Shown one piece after another: positions 16,188 through 25,446 of a stretch of DNA of 43,047 nucleotides. The notes beneath the pieces are model-generated. The model had not been told where the DNA came from and did no database searches. It saw only the letters and a list, made by a program, of their open reading frames with translations. This DNA is from Betaproteobacteria bacterium. Its GTDB lineage: Bacteria > Pseudomonadota > Gammaproteobacteria > Burkholderiales > Rhodocyclaceae. The first letter of the stretch is position 1. Every line of letters starts with the position of its first letter. The position numbers and the translations under genes are program-made. The stretch covers positions 1 to 43,047 of the forward strand of contig WRMF01000021.1 of the NCBI GenBank assembly GCA_009777245.1, written 5' to 3'.

Positions 16188-18149
16188 TCAATTCCCTGTC
16201 ATAAACCATTCCAGCGCCTTAGCCACCGCATCATCAATGCCGATATGGTCGGTGTCAAGCAACAGCGCGTCCGCTTCCTGTTTTAGCGGCGCGATATGGC
16301 GGGCGCGGTCGCGCGCGTCCCGCGCCTCAAGATCGGCTCGAATGCTATCAAGGTCGGCGGGTTCATTGCGCTCCAGCAGTTGCTTAACGCGCCGTTCAGC
16401 TCGCACCGCCGGACTTGCGGTCAGAAAAATTTTCAGTTGCGCCTCTGGAAACACCACCGAACCCATGTCGCGCCCGTCTCCGACCAATCCCGGCGAGCGA
16501 TGAAACGCCCGCTGCCGAAACAACAACGCCTCGCGCACGGCAGGCATTGCCGCCACCTTTGAAGCCCCGGAAGAAATTTCCTCATGCCGGATCGCCTCAC
16601 CCACTTCCCTGCCGTTCAAGCGTACCCCATCCGCATGAAATACCACATCCAGGCGGGCGGCGATGGCTGCCACACCCGCCTCATCCTGCCAATCCACGCC
16701 TGCTTCCCGCGCAGCCAATGCGACAAGGCGATAGAGCGCGCCGGAATCGAGATAATGAAACCCCAACGCCGCAGCAACTCGCGCGGAAACCGTCCCCTTG
16801 CCGGAAGCCGTGGGGCCGTCAATGGCAATTACCGGCGCTGGCCGCGCAATCGCTCCGAAACTATCGAAATAATCGGGAAACGTCTTTGCCACGCAGCCGG
16901 GATCATTGATACGCAATGGCGCGCCAAATGAAGCAAGCGAAAAACACATAGCCATGCGGTGATCGTCATAAGTGTCAATGACGGCAGGTTGGAGCGGACG
17001 CGCCGCATCCGGCGGAACAATCCGCAAAAAATCCGCCCCTTCCTCCACCCGCACATTCAGTTTTCGCAACTCGGCGGCCATTGCGGCGATACGGTCGGTC
17101 TCCTTTACCCGCCAACTGGCGATGTTGGCGAGCGTGGTTTCCCCTTCCGCAAACAGAGCGACTAAAGCCAATGTCATTGCCGCGTCGGGAATATGGTTGC
17201 AATCCAGATGAATCCCTTTAAGCGTCTTGCCATTGGTCGGGCGGGCGGCGGCAATCCAGTCCTCGCCCGCTTCTATCGTCGCCCCCATTGCCGCCAGCGC
17301 GTCCGCAAACCGAACATCCCCCTGAATCGCGTTCTTTCCCACGCCTGCCACACGCACGGGATTATCCGCAGTCGCGCCAATCGCCCCCAGAGCGAGAAAA
17401 TAGGAAGCCGAGGAAGCGTCGCCTTCCACCTGATAGACGCCGGGCGATCGGTAACACGCTCCGGCGGGAATCGAAAACGCCCGCCAGTCATCCCGTTCCA
17501 CGGCAACGCCAAAACGCGCCATCAGGTTCAATGTCATATCAACATAGGGTTTGGAAATCAACTCGCCTTCGACTTCCACCGTGGTTTCCACCCCGGCAAG
17601 CGGCAACGCCATTAAAAGTCCGCTCAAGAACTGGCTGGACACATCCCCGCGAATCTTTACCACACTGCCGGGGCGGATGGCAGCGGGACGCAGCAACAGC
17701 GGCGGGAAACCTTCTTTTTCAAGCGACTCGATATTCGCCCCACAAGCCTTGAGCGCGACGACCAGGTCGCCGATAGGCCGCTCGTGCATCCTGGGTACGC
17801 CCTTCAACACATACTCCCCGCCCGCAAAAGCCAATACTGCCGTAAGGGAACGAAAAGCCGTTCCCGCATTGCCGAGAAAAAGCTCCGCCCGCCGCGCGGG
17901 AAATTGCCCGCCAGAGCCTGTCACCTTCAGGCCGCCTGTGTCTGTCGCCGCCATCGCTACGCCCAAGGCGGCAAGCGCCTCACGCATTCTTGCGGTGTCG
18001 TCGGAATCAAGCAGGGCGCGTAATTCCGTCTCTCCTTTCGCAAGCGAGGCCAGGAGCAAGGCTCGGTTGGAAATACTCTTGGAGCCGGGCAGAGTAACAT
18101 TGCCGGAGGCGGCAAGCATTTGGGGAAGGTCGAGGAAAGTCATTTTCAT
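16188..18149 (-). CDS. aroA-cmk: Bifunctional EPSP synthase / cytidylate kinase
   Basis: A fused 653-residue protein. Residues up to about 430 are EPSP synthase, which joins shikimate-3-phosphate and PEP in the shikimate pathway: [58 protein letters not shown]. The rest is CMP kinase ([48 protein letters not shown]), which phosphorylates CMP/dCMP. This fusion is known in some betaproteobacteria. Start options are ATG 18149 and ATG 18143; the frame to 18179 lacks support. In the segment NAGTAFRS the last residue is Ser where E. coli has Pro101. A three-hairpin element follows its stop. The 168-bp upstream gap suggests its own promoter. Confidence 0.95.
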   Translation of the reverse strand: MKMTFLDLPQMLAASGNVTLPGSKSISNRALLLASLAKGETELRALLDSDDTARMREALAALGVAMAATDTGGLKVTGSGGQFPARRAELFLGNAGTAFRSLTAVLAFAGGEYVLKGVPRMHERPIGDLVVALKACGANIESLEKEGFPPLLLRPAAIRPGSVVKIRGDVSSQFLSGLLMALPLAGVETTVEVEGELISKPYVDMTLNLMARFGVAVERDDWRAFSIPAGACYRSPGVYQVEGDASSASYFLALGAIGATADNPVRVAGVGKNAIQGDVRFADALAAMGATIEAGEDWIAAARPTNGKTLKGIHLDCNHIPDAAMTLALVALFAEGETTLANIASWRVKETDRIAAMAAELRKLNVRVEEGADFLRIVPPDAARPLQPAVIDTYDDHRMAMCFSLASFGAPLRINDPGCVAKTFPDYFDSFGAIARPAPVIAIDGPTASGKGTVSARVAAALGFHYLDSGALYRLVALAAREAGVDWQDEAGVAAIAARLDVVFHADGVRLNGREVGEAIRHEEISSGASKVAAMPAVREALLFRQRAFHRSPGLVGDGRDMGSVVFPEAQLKIFLTASPAVRAERRVKQLLERNEPADLDSIRADLEARDARDRARHIAPLKQEADALLLDTDHIGIDDAVAKALEWFMTGN

Positions 18150-18317
18150 GTGAGAAATCGAGTCATAGTGTTTCCACAAATAACGAGACGGTCAGGAAGC
18201 GCGCTCTTGGCTACGCCGCGAGTGGCTCCTCCGCAAGTCTCCCCTCTCCCGCACACCACTTGAGCGTCGCTTGTATATCTTTCTGGATAATATCATGTTG
18301 CGCCGACAGAGAACGCT

Positions 18318-18776
18318 TCACCCCGCCCCGCGCCTAAAAACCAACACCTTCGGCGTCAGTTTTTGCACCTGTTCGCCGTTCTGGTTGAACGTGTCTATTT
18401 GCAGGGTGACGAACCCCCGGTCGGGTTTGGATTTTGACGGGGCAATGTCGGTGATGATGCTCTTTACATGCAGAATGTCGCCGGGTCGGGTCGGGCGCGG
18501 CCAGGAAAGCTCCACATTCGCGCCAATCAATCCGTTTGCAAATGGAATGCTCTCCGTCATAAGAAGCATGGTTATTGCCGCCGTGTGCCAGCCGCTGGCG
18601 GCAAGCCCCTTGAACAGCGATTGGGAGGCCGCCGTTTCATCCAGATGAAAAGGTTGCGGATCAAATTCGCGGGCAAAATTCTTGATCTGCTCCGCGTCAA
18701 GCGAAAATTCCCGGCTGACGAATTGATCCCCAACGGCAATATCGTCCAGCGTGACAGTTTTCTTTTCATTCTTCAT
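18318..18776 (-). CDS. MaoC-like (R)-specific hydratase
   Basis: A 152-residue hot-dog protein of the MaoC dehydratase family, which hydrates or dehydrates (R)-3-hydroxyacyl thioesters. The signature NFAREFDPQPFHLDETAASQSLFKG has the Asp/His catalytic pair (D in EFDPQ, H in FHLD). GLAASGWHTAAITMLLM and WPRPTRPGDILHVKSII are also typical of MaoC-like proteins. The ATG at 18776 is preceded by AAAGGA; the longer frame to 18872 runs into the App1 gene. The exact substrate is unknown. The stop of the upstream phosphatase is 22 bp away, so the two may share a transcript. Confidence 0.9.
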   Translation of the reverse strand: MKNEKKTVTLDDIAVGDQFVSREFSLDAEQIKNFAREFDPQPFHLDETAASQSLFKGLAASGWHTAAITMLLMTESIPFANGLIGANVELSWPRPTRPGDILHVKSIITDIAPSKSKPDRGFVTLQIDTFNQNGEQVQKLTPKVLVFRRGAG

Positions 18777-18798
18777 GAAGACATTTTTCCTTTCAGCT

Positions 18799-19863
18799 TT
18801 AGTCCCGGATATGCCAGATTTGCGGGTCAATTCCGGCAAAGGTCTGTTGATAGCGCGGCGCGGTATGATCATCGTCGGTTACGTTGCGAATGTGAATGGC
18901 AATAATTCGTTCTGGATTAGTCCGGGCAATATCGGCGTAAATTTCAGGGTCATGTTCGCCGGAATCGCCTATCAGGATGAACTTGCGCTGAGGATATGCC
19001 GCCAGCAGACGGATAATGACATTTTTCTTGTGTGCAATGGTGGTTTTCTGTCCGGCGTACAGGGTGCGTGTCGAAGTGGATTCGCGTAGATGCAGAACGC
19101 CCGGCGGAAAACGCGCATCATCCAGAAATCCCGATAACGCCGGATGAAGCTGAATGGGCGAGGCGGAAAGATAATGGAAAAACGCATGTTGTTCATTGCG
19201 CGCCATTTCCCGGTACCACTCGGCCATGCCGGGAACCGCGCGGAAAGGTTCCAGAAAGGTATTGCGAATCAGGATTTTCCTGTTCAGGACGTTTGAAATC
19301 TTGATGGTGTCGTCAATGTCGCTGACGATGGAAACGCCTTCCGCCGGAATAGCTATAGAATAACCTTCCTGCCCATGCGCCGGATGTCCGAGGGCTTCCA
19401 GCGTCCAGACAATCGAACCGAAGCCGTTTGAGTCATTATCCCATTTGATTCCCTCGCGCCCGATACGCAATTTGATATGGGAGCGTCCGGCGCTGTCGGT
19501 GCGCGGCAGAGTGAAAACCTCGTCGACCAGTCGTACCTGTAACCGCTTGTCGCGTTCTGAATGCGCGCGGAAATAGCGCGTCCTCTCGAAGAATAGTAAT
19601 TTTTGCTCAGGAGACAGTTCATCCAGATTGATCTCCACCCAGGATGTCAGCGCGGAAACGGCGAGGCGTCTTGATTTTTCCTCGAATACCCAGGTATCCA
19701 CATCAACGCTGAAAGAGCCGTCCGTCTGCTCCACGGCAAGCCCCGGCAGGAACATAACCGATTCATCCGATTTCAGCCTGCCCTCCCACGCAAACGCTCC
19801 ATCCGCAGCGATGACGCATATGGAAAACAGCAATCCTGACCAGAGTTTTTTCATTTTGAACAT
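18799..19863 (-). CDS. App1-like phosphatase (DUF2183), secreted
   Basis: A 354-residue protein with a signal peptide (MKKLWSGLLFSICVIAADGAFA), so probably periplasmic. The C-terminal half has HAD-type motifs of the App1 phosphatidate phosphatase family: DIDDTIKISN (DxDxT), YLSASPIQLHPAL, then KNVIIRLLAAYPQRKFILIGDSGEHDPEIY. Family members dephosphorylate phosphatidate in yeast; bacterial roles are mostly unknown. It sits 14 bp after leuC, so it is probably transcribed with it, although no functional link is obvious. Two ATGs (19863, 19854) could start it. Confidence 0.85.
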   Translation of the reverse strand: MFKMKKLWSGLLFSICVIAADGAFAWEGRLKSDESVMFLPGLAVEQTDGSFSVDVDTWVFEEKSRRLAVSALTSWVEINLDELSPEQKLLFFERTRYFRAHSERDKRLQVRLVDEVFTLPRTDSAGRSHIKLRIGREGIKWDNDSNGFGSIVWTLEALGHPAHGQEGYSIAIPAEGVSIVSDIDDTIKISNVLNRKILIRNTFLEPFRAVPGMAEWYREMARNEQHAFFHYLSASPIQLHPALSGFLDDARFPPGVLHLRESTSTRTLYAGQKTTIAHKKNVIIRLLAAYPQRKFILIGDSGEHDPEIYADIARTNPERIIAIHIRNVTDDDHTAPRYQQTFAGIDPQIWHIRD

Positions 19864-19877
19864 TTATAGTGATTCAT

Positions 19878-21284
19878 TCAAAGAACATCCCGTACATCGG
19901 CGAAATGTCCGGCAATCGCCGCCGCCGCCGCCATTGCCGGACTGACCAGATGGGTGCGTCCTCCCGGTCCCTGACGGCCTTCAAAATTGCGGTTTGAGGT
20001 GGAGGCAGAGCGTTCGCCCGGTGAAAGCCTGTCCGCGTTCATGGCAAGGCACATTGAACAACCCGGCTCGCGCCATTCAAACCCGGCGGCAATGAAAATT
20101 TCATGCAAGCCTTCGGCTTCGGCCTGGCGTTTGACCAGACCTGAACCCGGCACAACCAGCGCGAGCTTGACATTCTCCGCCTTTTTGCGGCCTTTCAGAA
20201 CCGCCGCCGCCTGCCGCAAGTCCTCAATGCGGGAATTGGTGCAGGAGCCGATGAATACCTTGTCAATCCTGATTGACTTAATCGGCATGTTCGCCTGCAA
20301 TCCCATGTAATCAAGCGCGCGTTCCATGCCTTCCCGTTTTGCGCTGTCCGCCTCTTTTTTTGGGTCTGGAATTGTGGCGGTCACGGGTACGACCATCTCC
20401 GGCGACGTGCCCCAGGTGACTTGCGGCAGAATTTCGGCTGCGTCCAGTTCCACGGTACGATCAAAAACCGCTCCTTCATCTGATCGCAAGGAGCGCCAGA
20501 CTGCTACCGCCTTGTCCCAATCCGCGCCCTGCGGCGAAAAGGGGCGGCCTTGCAGATAGTTGATTGTCACTTCGTCAACGGCCACCAGTCCCAGCCGCGC
20601 CCCGGCTTCGATAGCCATGTTGCACAGCGTCATCCTTCCTTCCATCGAAAGGGAGCGGATGGCGGCTCCGCCGAATTCCAGGGCATAGCCCGTGCCGCCC
20701 GCCGTGCCGATCCTGCCGATTATGGCAAGCGCCACATCCTTGGCGGTCACGCCCTTGCCCAGACGGCCTTCTACCCGAATCAGCATGGTTTTCGATTTTT
20801 TCTGTACCAGGCATTGGGTCGCCAGCACATGCTCGACTTCGGAAGTGCCGATGCCGTGCGCCATTGCCGCAAACGCGCCGTGGGTGGATGTGTGCGAGTC
20901 GCCGCAGACAACCGTCATGCCCGGCAGCACCGCGCCGTTCTCCGGCCCGATCACATGCACGATGCCCTGTCGCGCATCCTTGAAAGGGAAATAGGCCAGC
21001 GCGCCGGTCTCCCGGATGTTGGCGTCCAACGTCTCCACCTGCTGACGGGAAATCGGATCAAGAATGCCTTCTTCCCAGTTGTCGGTCGGGGTGTTGTGGT
21101 CGGCGGTCGCCACGATGGAAGATACGCGCCAGGGCTTTCTCCCCGCGAGTTTCAACCCCTCAAAGGCTTGCGGACTGGTGACTTCATGGATCAGGTGGCG
21201 GTCAATGTAAATCAACGCCGTGCCGTCTGGCTCCTCGCGGACAAGGTGATCCGACCATAGTTTTTCATACAGGGTTTGCGGCAT
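19878..21284 (-). CDS. leuC: 3-isopropylmalate dehydratase large subunit
   Basis: LeuC with LeuD isomerises 2- to 3-isopropylmalate in leucine synthesis using a 4Fe-4S cluster. The 468-residue product has aconitase-family motifs: [32 protein letters not shown], the cluster cysteines in FIGSCTNSR and [13 protein letters not shown], and the terminal [20 protein letters not shown]. Length is normal. leuD and leuB, often adjacent, are not in this window; the next gene downstream is a phosphatase instead. The start [13 protein letters not shown] is standard. Confidence 0.97.
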   Translation of the reverse strand: MPQTLYEKLWSDHLVREEPDGTALIYIDRHLIHEVTSPQAFEGLKLAGRKPWRVSSIVATADHNTPTDNWEEGILDPISRQQVETLDANIRETGALAYFPFKDARQGIVHVIGPENGAVLPGMTVVCGDSHTSTHGAFAAMAHGIGTSEVEHVLATQCLVQKKSKTMLIRVEGRLGKGVTAKDVALAIIGRIGTAGGTGYALEFGGAAIRSLSMEGRMTLCNMAIEAGARLGLVAVDEVTINYLQGRPFSPQGADWDKAVAVWRSLRSDEGAVFDRTVELDAAEILPQVTWGTSPEMVVPVTATIPDPKKEADSAKREGMERALDYMGLQANMPIKSIRIDKVFIGSCTNSRIEDLRQAAAVLKGRKKAENVKLALVVPGSGLVKRQAEAEGLHEIFIAAGFEWREPGCSMCLAMNADRLSPGERSASTSNRNFEGRQGPGGRTHLVSPAMAAAAAIAGHFADVRDVL

Positions 21285-21417
21285 AAAGGCATTCAGATAG
21301 AAAAGAAAGGATTATGGCAGGTTCTGGAAGCCGGAAAAAGGTTTTACCGTATCGGGGGAAAAAGGCGAAGCATCCATGCCTTTGCTGGAACAGTCCTGAA
21401 TACGACGGCAAAAGTGT

Positions 21418-21426
21418 TGCTATAAT
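21418..21426 (+). promoter_or_regulatory. Extended -10 promoter of kdsD operon
   Basis: TGCTATAAT is a perfect extended -10 element about 73 bp before the kdsD start; no good -35 lies upstream, as is common for extended -10 promoters. It lies in the divergent gap between leuC (minus) and kdsD (plus). Confidence 0.6.
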
Positions 21427-21498
21427 CCGGGCGCATCGGGAAACATTTTCCCTCTTTCCAAAACCTTTCTGATTTTTGCCTTGATCCAGCCCTTGCCC

Positions 21499-22497
21499 AT
21501 GAATATGCCTTCCAGCCCCCCGCGTTCCGTTGAACTGGCGATACGCACCCTCACCATAGAGGCTGAGGCCATAGAAGCGTTGATCTCCCGGATTGACACA
21601 CGCTTCGCGGATGCCGTCGAATTAATCCTGCACAGCAAGGGGCGGGTCATCGTGAGTGGCATGGGAAAATCCGGGCATATCGCCCGCAAAGTCGCCTCAA
21701 CCCTTTCTTCCACTGGCACGCCCGCCTATTTTGTCCATCCCGGCGAAGCAAGCCACGGCGATTTGGGCATGGTGAAAAGCATTGATATTTTCCTTGCCCT
21801 TTCCAATTCCGGCGAAACCGAGGAGATTATCCGCATCCTGCCCGCCGTGCGAAGGCAAGGCGCAAAACTTGTCGCCATGACCGGCAATGCCGCTTCCACT
21901 CTCGCCCGCGAAGCGGATATAACGCTTGATGTCAGCGTCGCCAGGGAAGCCTGCCCCTTGAACCTTGCGCCTACCGCCAGCACAACCGCCGTGCTGGCGT
22001 TGGGCGATGCGCTGGCGGTTGCGCTGCTTGACGCGCGTGGATTCAAAACGGAAGACTTTGCCCTCTCCCACCCTGGCGGCAGCTTGGGGCGGCGGCTCCT
22101 GACCCATGTCGAGGACGTGATGCGTAAGGCGGAACAAGTGCCTGTCGTCCGCCCCGACGCCGCTCTTTCCGAAGCAATCCTTACCATCAGCCGGGGCGGG
22201 CTTGGCATGACCGCAATCACCGATCATGAGAACAAAATCCTTGGCATCTTCACCGACGGCGATCTGCGCCGTGCCCTGGAAGACCGGGAGACGTACGGAA
22301 GCGAGGATTTTCTGGCGATTCCGATCGAGCGCCTGATGCGTACCGACCCTTGCCGGATCGCGCCGACCCGTCTGGCGGCTGAGGCCGTGGAAATAATGGA
22401 TCGGCGACGTATCAATCAATTATTGGTCGCGGATGAAGCGGGACATCTGATCGGCGCGCTCAACATGCACGACCTTTTCGCCGCCAGGGTAATCTGA
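21499..22497 (+). CDS. kdsD: D-arabinose 5-phosphate isomerase (KdsD/KpsF)
   Basis: This enzyme converts ribulose-5-P to arabinose-5-P, the first committed step to Kdo for LPS. The protein (332 residues from ATG 21499) has an N-terminal SIS domain (GRVIVSGMGKSGHIARKVASTLSSTGTPAYFVHPGEASHGDLGM is the sugar isomerase signature) and two C-terminal CBS repeats (ILTISRGGLGMTAITDHENKILGIFTDGDLRRAL and AVEIMDRRRINQLLVADEAGHLIGALNMHDL). ATG 21505 or TTG 21481 are alternative starts. Its stop overlaps kdsC (TGATG), linking it to the next Kdo gene. Confidence 0.95.
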   Translation: MNMPSSPPRSVELAIRTLTIEAEAIEALISRIDTRFADAVELILHSKGRVIVSGMGKSGHIARKVASTLSSTGTPAYFVHPGEASHGDLGMVKSIDIFLALSNSGETEEIIRILPAVRRQGAKLVAMTGNAASTLAREADITLDVSVAREACPLNLAPTASTTAVLALGDALAVALLDARGFKTEDFALSHPGGSLGRRLLTHVEDVMRKAEQVPVVRPDAALSEAILTISRGGLGMTAITDHENKILGIFTDGDLRRALEDRETYGSEDFLAIPIERLMRTDPCRIAPTRLAAEAVEIMDRRRINQLLVADEAGHLIGALNMHDLFAARVI

Positions 22498-23033
22498 TGT
22501 CCATTGTCCGCCGCGCCGCCGCCCGCCTGAAACTCATGGCGTTCGATATTGACGGGGTGTTGACCGACGGTTGCCTTTACTACGGCGAAGACGGGAAGGA
22601 ATGGAAAGCCTTTAACACCCTGGACGGACAAGGTTTACGCTTTCTGCAACAGGCAGGCATTGAGCTTGCCGTCATAACCGGCAGAACATCCGGCGCGGTT
22701 GCAGCGCGGGCGGCCAATCTCGAAATCCGGCATTTGCTCCAGGGAGTTGCCGACAAACGCGCCTGCCTTGTTGCGCTCTTGGACAGTCTCAACCTGTCTC
22801 CAGAAGAAGCGGGCTACATGGGCGATGATGTGGTCGACCTGCCGGTCATGCGTCTTTGCGCTTTTTCCGCCGCGCCTGCCAACGCGCATCCGCTGGTCAG
22901 AAAATATGCCTTGTTGGTCGCCAAGGCGCGAGGCGGCGAAGGCGCGGCGCGGGAAGTCTCCGATTTTATCCTGACCGCGCAGGGCAAATTAGACAGCGTA
23001 CTAAAACCCTGGCTACCGGACGAAAAGGCATAA
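22497..23033 (+). CDS. kdsC: 3-deoxy-D-manno-octulosonate 8-phosphate phosphatase
   Basis: KdsC hydrolyses Kdo-8-phosphate to Kdo. The 178-residue HAD-family protein is normal length, with the nucleophile motif AFDIDGVLTDGCLYYG near residue 17, VITGRTSGAV (motif II), a Lys in the GVADKRACL region and GYMGDDVVDLPVM (motif IV). It has the short tetrameric C0-type architecture without a cap. It overlaps kdsD by one base and precedes lptC by 3 bp, the standard Kdo/Lpt operon order. Confidence 0.96.
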   Translation: MSIVRRAAARLKLMAFDIDGVLTDGCLYYGEDGKEWKAFNTLDGQGLRFLQQAGIELAVITGRTSGAVAARAANLEIRHLLQGVADKRACLVALLDSLNLSPEEAGYMGDDVVDLPVMRLCAFSAAPANAHPLVRKYALLVAKARGGEGAAREVSDFILTAQGKLDSVLKPWLPDEKA

Positions 23034-23036
23034 CGA

Positions 23037-23627
23037 ATGCGTAAGCAAGGCATGGCGGCAACGCTTTTTCCTATCTTTGTCCTCTCCGGGCTTGCGGCGC
23101 TTGCCTTCTGGCTGAAGGAAGCCGTGACCATGCCTTTCCAGCCGGACGACGGGAAAAAGCGGGATACTCCTGACGCCATCGTGGAAAATCTGACCATCTA
23201 TCGCTATGACATGAGCGGCGAACTCGGTTATCGCTTGACCGCAAGCCGCATGGAGCACTTCCCGGACGACAGCAGCCTGATCTTCGCCCCAAGGCTGATC
23301 CATTACCGCCCCGGACAGCCGGATATAACGGTTGCCGCTCAATCCGCCCTCGTTACGGAAAAGGGGGAGCGGGTTTTGTTGCGCGATGATGTGGTTCTGA
23401 CCAGAGACGCATATGCGGGCAGACCCAAACTGATAGCGCGCACGCCGGAATTGACCGTTCTGCCCGAAGAAGGCAAGGCGTTCAACGACAAGCCGGTTTC
23501 AATAACCCAGGGCGCTACCTGGTTGAACGGCATCGGCCTCATGGCGGATCATAACCTTGGAACTTTCACTCTGCGCCAGAGCGTGCGCGGTGAATATGTG
23601 CAAACTCCGGCGGGCAAAAAACCATGA
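23037..23627 (+). CDS. lptC: LPS export protein LptC
   Basis: LptC is a bitopic inner-membrane protein that passes LPS from LptBFG to LptA. The 196-residue product has one N-terminal membrane helix (AATLFPIFVLSGLAALAFWL), followed by a periplasmic beta-jellyroll region (DAIVENLTIYRYDMSGELGYRLTASRMEHFPDDSS, then LIHYRPGQPDITVAAQSALV). Sequence is poorly conserved in this family, so position between kdsC and lptA is a strong part of the call. It overlaps lptA by four bases (ATGA). Confidence 0.92.
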   Translation: MRKQGMAATLFPIFVLSGLAALAFWLKEAVTMPFQPDDGKKRDTPDAIVENLTIYRYDMSGELGYRLTASRMEHFPDDSSLIFAPRLIHYRPGQPDITVAAQSALVTEKGERVLLRDDVVLTRDAYAGRPKLIARTPELTVLPEEGKAFNDKPVSITQGATWLNGIGLMADHNLGTFTLRQSVRGEYVQTPAGKKP

Positions 23628-24250
23628 AGCGTTTTTGTTTTGTTTTCATTTTCGCCTTTATCCTGCCCGCTTACGCGGAACTGGCGGATCGGGACAAGCC
23701 CATCAAGCTGGAGGCGAATCGAATCACCATTGATGACTTGAAACGGGTGCAGGTGTTTGAAGGCAATGTCGTGCTGACCCAGGGAACCTTGATGATTCGT
23801 TCCGACAAGATTGTGGTGACTGAGGACGCGCAGGGATTTCATCGGGGCGTCGCCTTCGCAGGCCCCGGCGGACTTGCTCGTTTCCGGCAGAAGCGGGAAG
23901 GGCGCGAGGAGTGGATCGAGGGCGAGGCGGAACGTATCGAATACAATACCAACCATGAGATTGCCGAGTTGTTTCATCGCGCCTGGGTAAGTAGCGGCGG
24001 CGACCAGCTACGCGGCGATTATATCCGCTACGAGATCATTTCCGAACGCTATATGGCGTCCGCCAGCGCCCCCCAGGTATCCGCGCCGGAATCCGCGCAG
24101 GATGCCGCCCTTCCCAAGCGTGTGACAGCAATCATCCAGCCGCGCAACAGGGCGGATGATGCTGAATCCGCGCCGACTGAAGCGGCGGCAGGCGAGGGCG
24201 ATCTGCATTTGAAGAACGCCCCTCAAATAACAGTGCCTGAATATCCCTGA
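23624..24250 (+). CDS. lptA: Periplasmic LPS-binding protein LptA
   Basis: LptA forms the periplasmic bridge carrying LPS to the outer membrane. The 208-residue precursor has a signal peptide (MKRFCFVFIFAFILPAYA) and an OstA beta-jellyroll domain (DKPIKLEANRITIDDLKRVQVFEGNVVLTQGTLMIRSDKIVVTED). The region after about residue 145 is low-complexity, rich in Ala, Ser, Glu and Pro, and longer than in E. coli. lptB and rpoN usually follow lptA; here the operon ends in a repeat-containing gap and opposing genes, so lptB must be elsewhere. Confidence 0.93.
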   Translation: MKRFCFVFIFAFILPAYAELADRDKPIKLEANRITIDDLKRVQVFEGNVVLTQGTLMIRSDKIVVTEDAQGFHRGVAFAGPGGLARFRQKREGREEWIEGEAERIEYNTNHEIAELFHRAWVSSGGDQLRGDYIRYEIISERYMASASAPQVSAPESAQDAALPKRVTAIIQPRNRADDAESAPTEAAAGEGDLHLKNAPQITVPEYP

Positions 24251-24580
24251 CGCCAACCTTGCTAGAGAGGTTTATAGCGTTTCCCTATACTGGTTCGTGC
24301 AAATAAAAGGACATTCGTTCAGCAACGAAAAGGAGCGCTATAAACACGCTTGATATCCCTTTATCTATGAGAGCCACTATAACCGCGCCGCTGTAGGGGT
24401 TAAAAATTTTTAACCCCTACGCCGCGAGTGGGAGAGGGCGGGGAGAGGGTCGGGGTTAAGAGATTCAGGAAGCGGAAATTTCAAACTGAAACATAGCCCT
24501 CTCCCGCATCCAATCATAAGTCATTCCAGCGAAGTCTGGAATCCAGAATGGATGTGCCCGCTTCTTGAGCCAAAACCGCT
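24251..24580. other. Repeat-containing gap after lptA
   Basis: No gene. It contains a 28-bp palindrome (24393-24420), a GGGAGAGGG-rich repeat (24428-24505) sharing about 50 bases including TTCAGGAAGCG and CTGAAACATAGCCCTCT with 29503-29558, a degenerate ATTCCA...TGGAAT repeat (about 24524-24541) and the AAACCGCTCTA motif (24573-24583) that contains the SMUG1 stop codon. GTTTATAGCG and CGCTATAAAC (about 24270 and 24334) form a distant inverted pair that could act as an lptA terminator, without a T-run. Confidence 0.6.
24393..24420. repeat. Perfect 28-bp palindrome, copy 2
   Basis: Identical to 15139-15166 (arm GTAGGGGTTAAAAA), with matching CCGCGCCGCT flank, in the opposite orientation. Confidence 0.9.
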
Positions 24581-25306
24581 CTAGCCATGCCATACGTCAA
24601 GCTCAATCAATTGGCGCGTCGCCGCTTTGTCCCATCCCCGATTGGCGGCGGGGCTGGCGGGGCTGGGATGCAGGATACGCGCAATCCGGCAATCGTTGTC
24701 TGTTCCGGCTAACGCTGCCCTGACTCTTGCTTCCGCCCAGGCTCCGATTCCGATCATCCATTCCGGCTCCAGCGCCGCCACCAGAGCGCGAAGATGCGTA
24801 TCGCAAGCGGCAAAGAGCGGCGTTTGTTCGGAGAGGGGCAATTTATCCGGGGTCAGGTTTCGCCCGCCGACAAAGAAAGCAAGCGGGCAATAATTGGCGA
24901 CAAAATGCCCGGCGAAAAAAGCATCCGCCGTGCCGAACCGCTCCTTGAAAAGCCCCCACAGCCTTCTGCCGCTCACTTCTGATCGCGAACAGGCAAAGCC
25001 TTCCACGGGGCGTTGCGGATTGATTTGAAGCGGCGTACCAACCGCGCCTTCCAGTCCCAGCCAATCCCGCGCAAGCGAAATTTCGCCAAACGGTACGCCA
25101 ATCTGCGCCATGCCGAACGGCCCCGGATTCATGCCCAGAAAGACCACTCGCTTTTTTCCTTCGCCATAACGGCGCAAATAACGCTCATGGATAGCCCAAG
25201 CGTAGACAAGCGGGTTATAGACATGCGTCACCGGCGGGGCGAAGCGCATGGCGTCAACTGCGTCGGACAACTCACGCGCGGCGGCAATCAGGGTGTCTGG
25301 TGTCAT
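24581..25306 (-). CDS. SMUG1-type uracil-DNA glycosylase
   Basis: The 241-residue protein matches SMUG1, a base-excision repair enzyme that removes uracil and oxidised pyrimidines. Motif 1 is FLGMNPGPFGMAQIGVPFGE (about residues 56-75, with the Asn of GMNPGPFG). It continues as ISLARDWLGLEG, and the late motif HPSPASPAANRGW (about 213-225) carries the conserved His. SMUG1 is common in vertebrates and found in scattered bacteria, where activity has been shown. The stop TAG lies in the repeated motif TAGAGCGGTTTTG. A three-hairpin repeat lies just upstream of its start. It is the first gene after the kds-lpt operon on the opposite strand, and no partner gene is apparent. Confidence 0.92.
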   Translation of the reverse strand: MTPDTLIAAARELSDAVDAMRFAPPVTHVYNPLVYAWAIHERYLRRYGEGKKRVVFLGMNPGPFGMAQIGVPFGEISLARDWLGLEGAVGTPLQINPQRPVEGFACSRSEVSGRRLWGLFKERFGTADAFFAGHFVANYCPLAFFVGGRNLTPDKLPLSEQTPLFAACDTHLRALVAALEPEWMIGIGAWAEARVRAALAGTDNDCRIARILHPSPASPAANRGWDKAATRQLIELDVWHG

Positions 25307-25320
25307 GGTCAGTCATGGCG

Positions 25321-25446
25321 TTGAGTCCCCCCGGCCTGAAGGCCGGGTATTCCTCGACACAGGTTAGAGAGCCTCAATGCTCCACAAAACGACGGTCTCG
25401 CTCACCTCGCCATAAATGGCAAGGATTGCGCTCGACGCGTGTTCAA
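25321..25446 (-). mobile_element. Three-hairpin dispersed element, copy 2 (supplies nnrU stop)
   Basis: On the minus strand: TTGAACACGCGTCGAGCGCA, hairpin around CTTGCCATTTATGGCGAG, TGAGCGAGAC, then GTGGAGCATTGAGGCTCTC, TGTGTCGAGGAATA, the hairpin CCCGGCCTTCAGGCCGGG and an end at ACTCAA. The TGA within its first TTGAAC is the nnrU stop codon (25443-25445). It ends 14 bp before the SMUG1 start codon. Confidence 0.75.
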
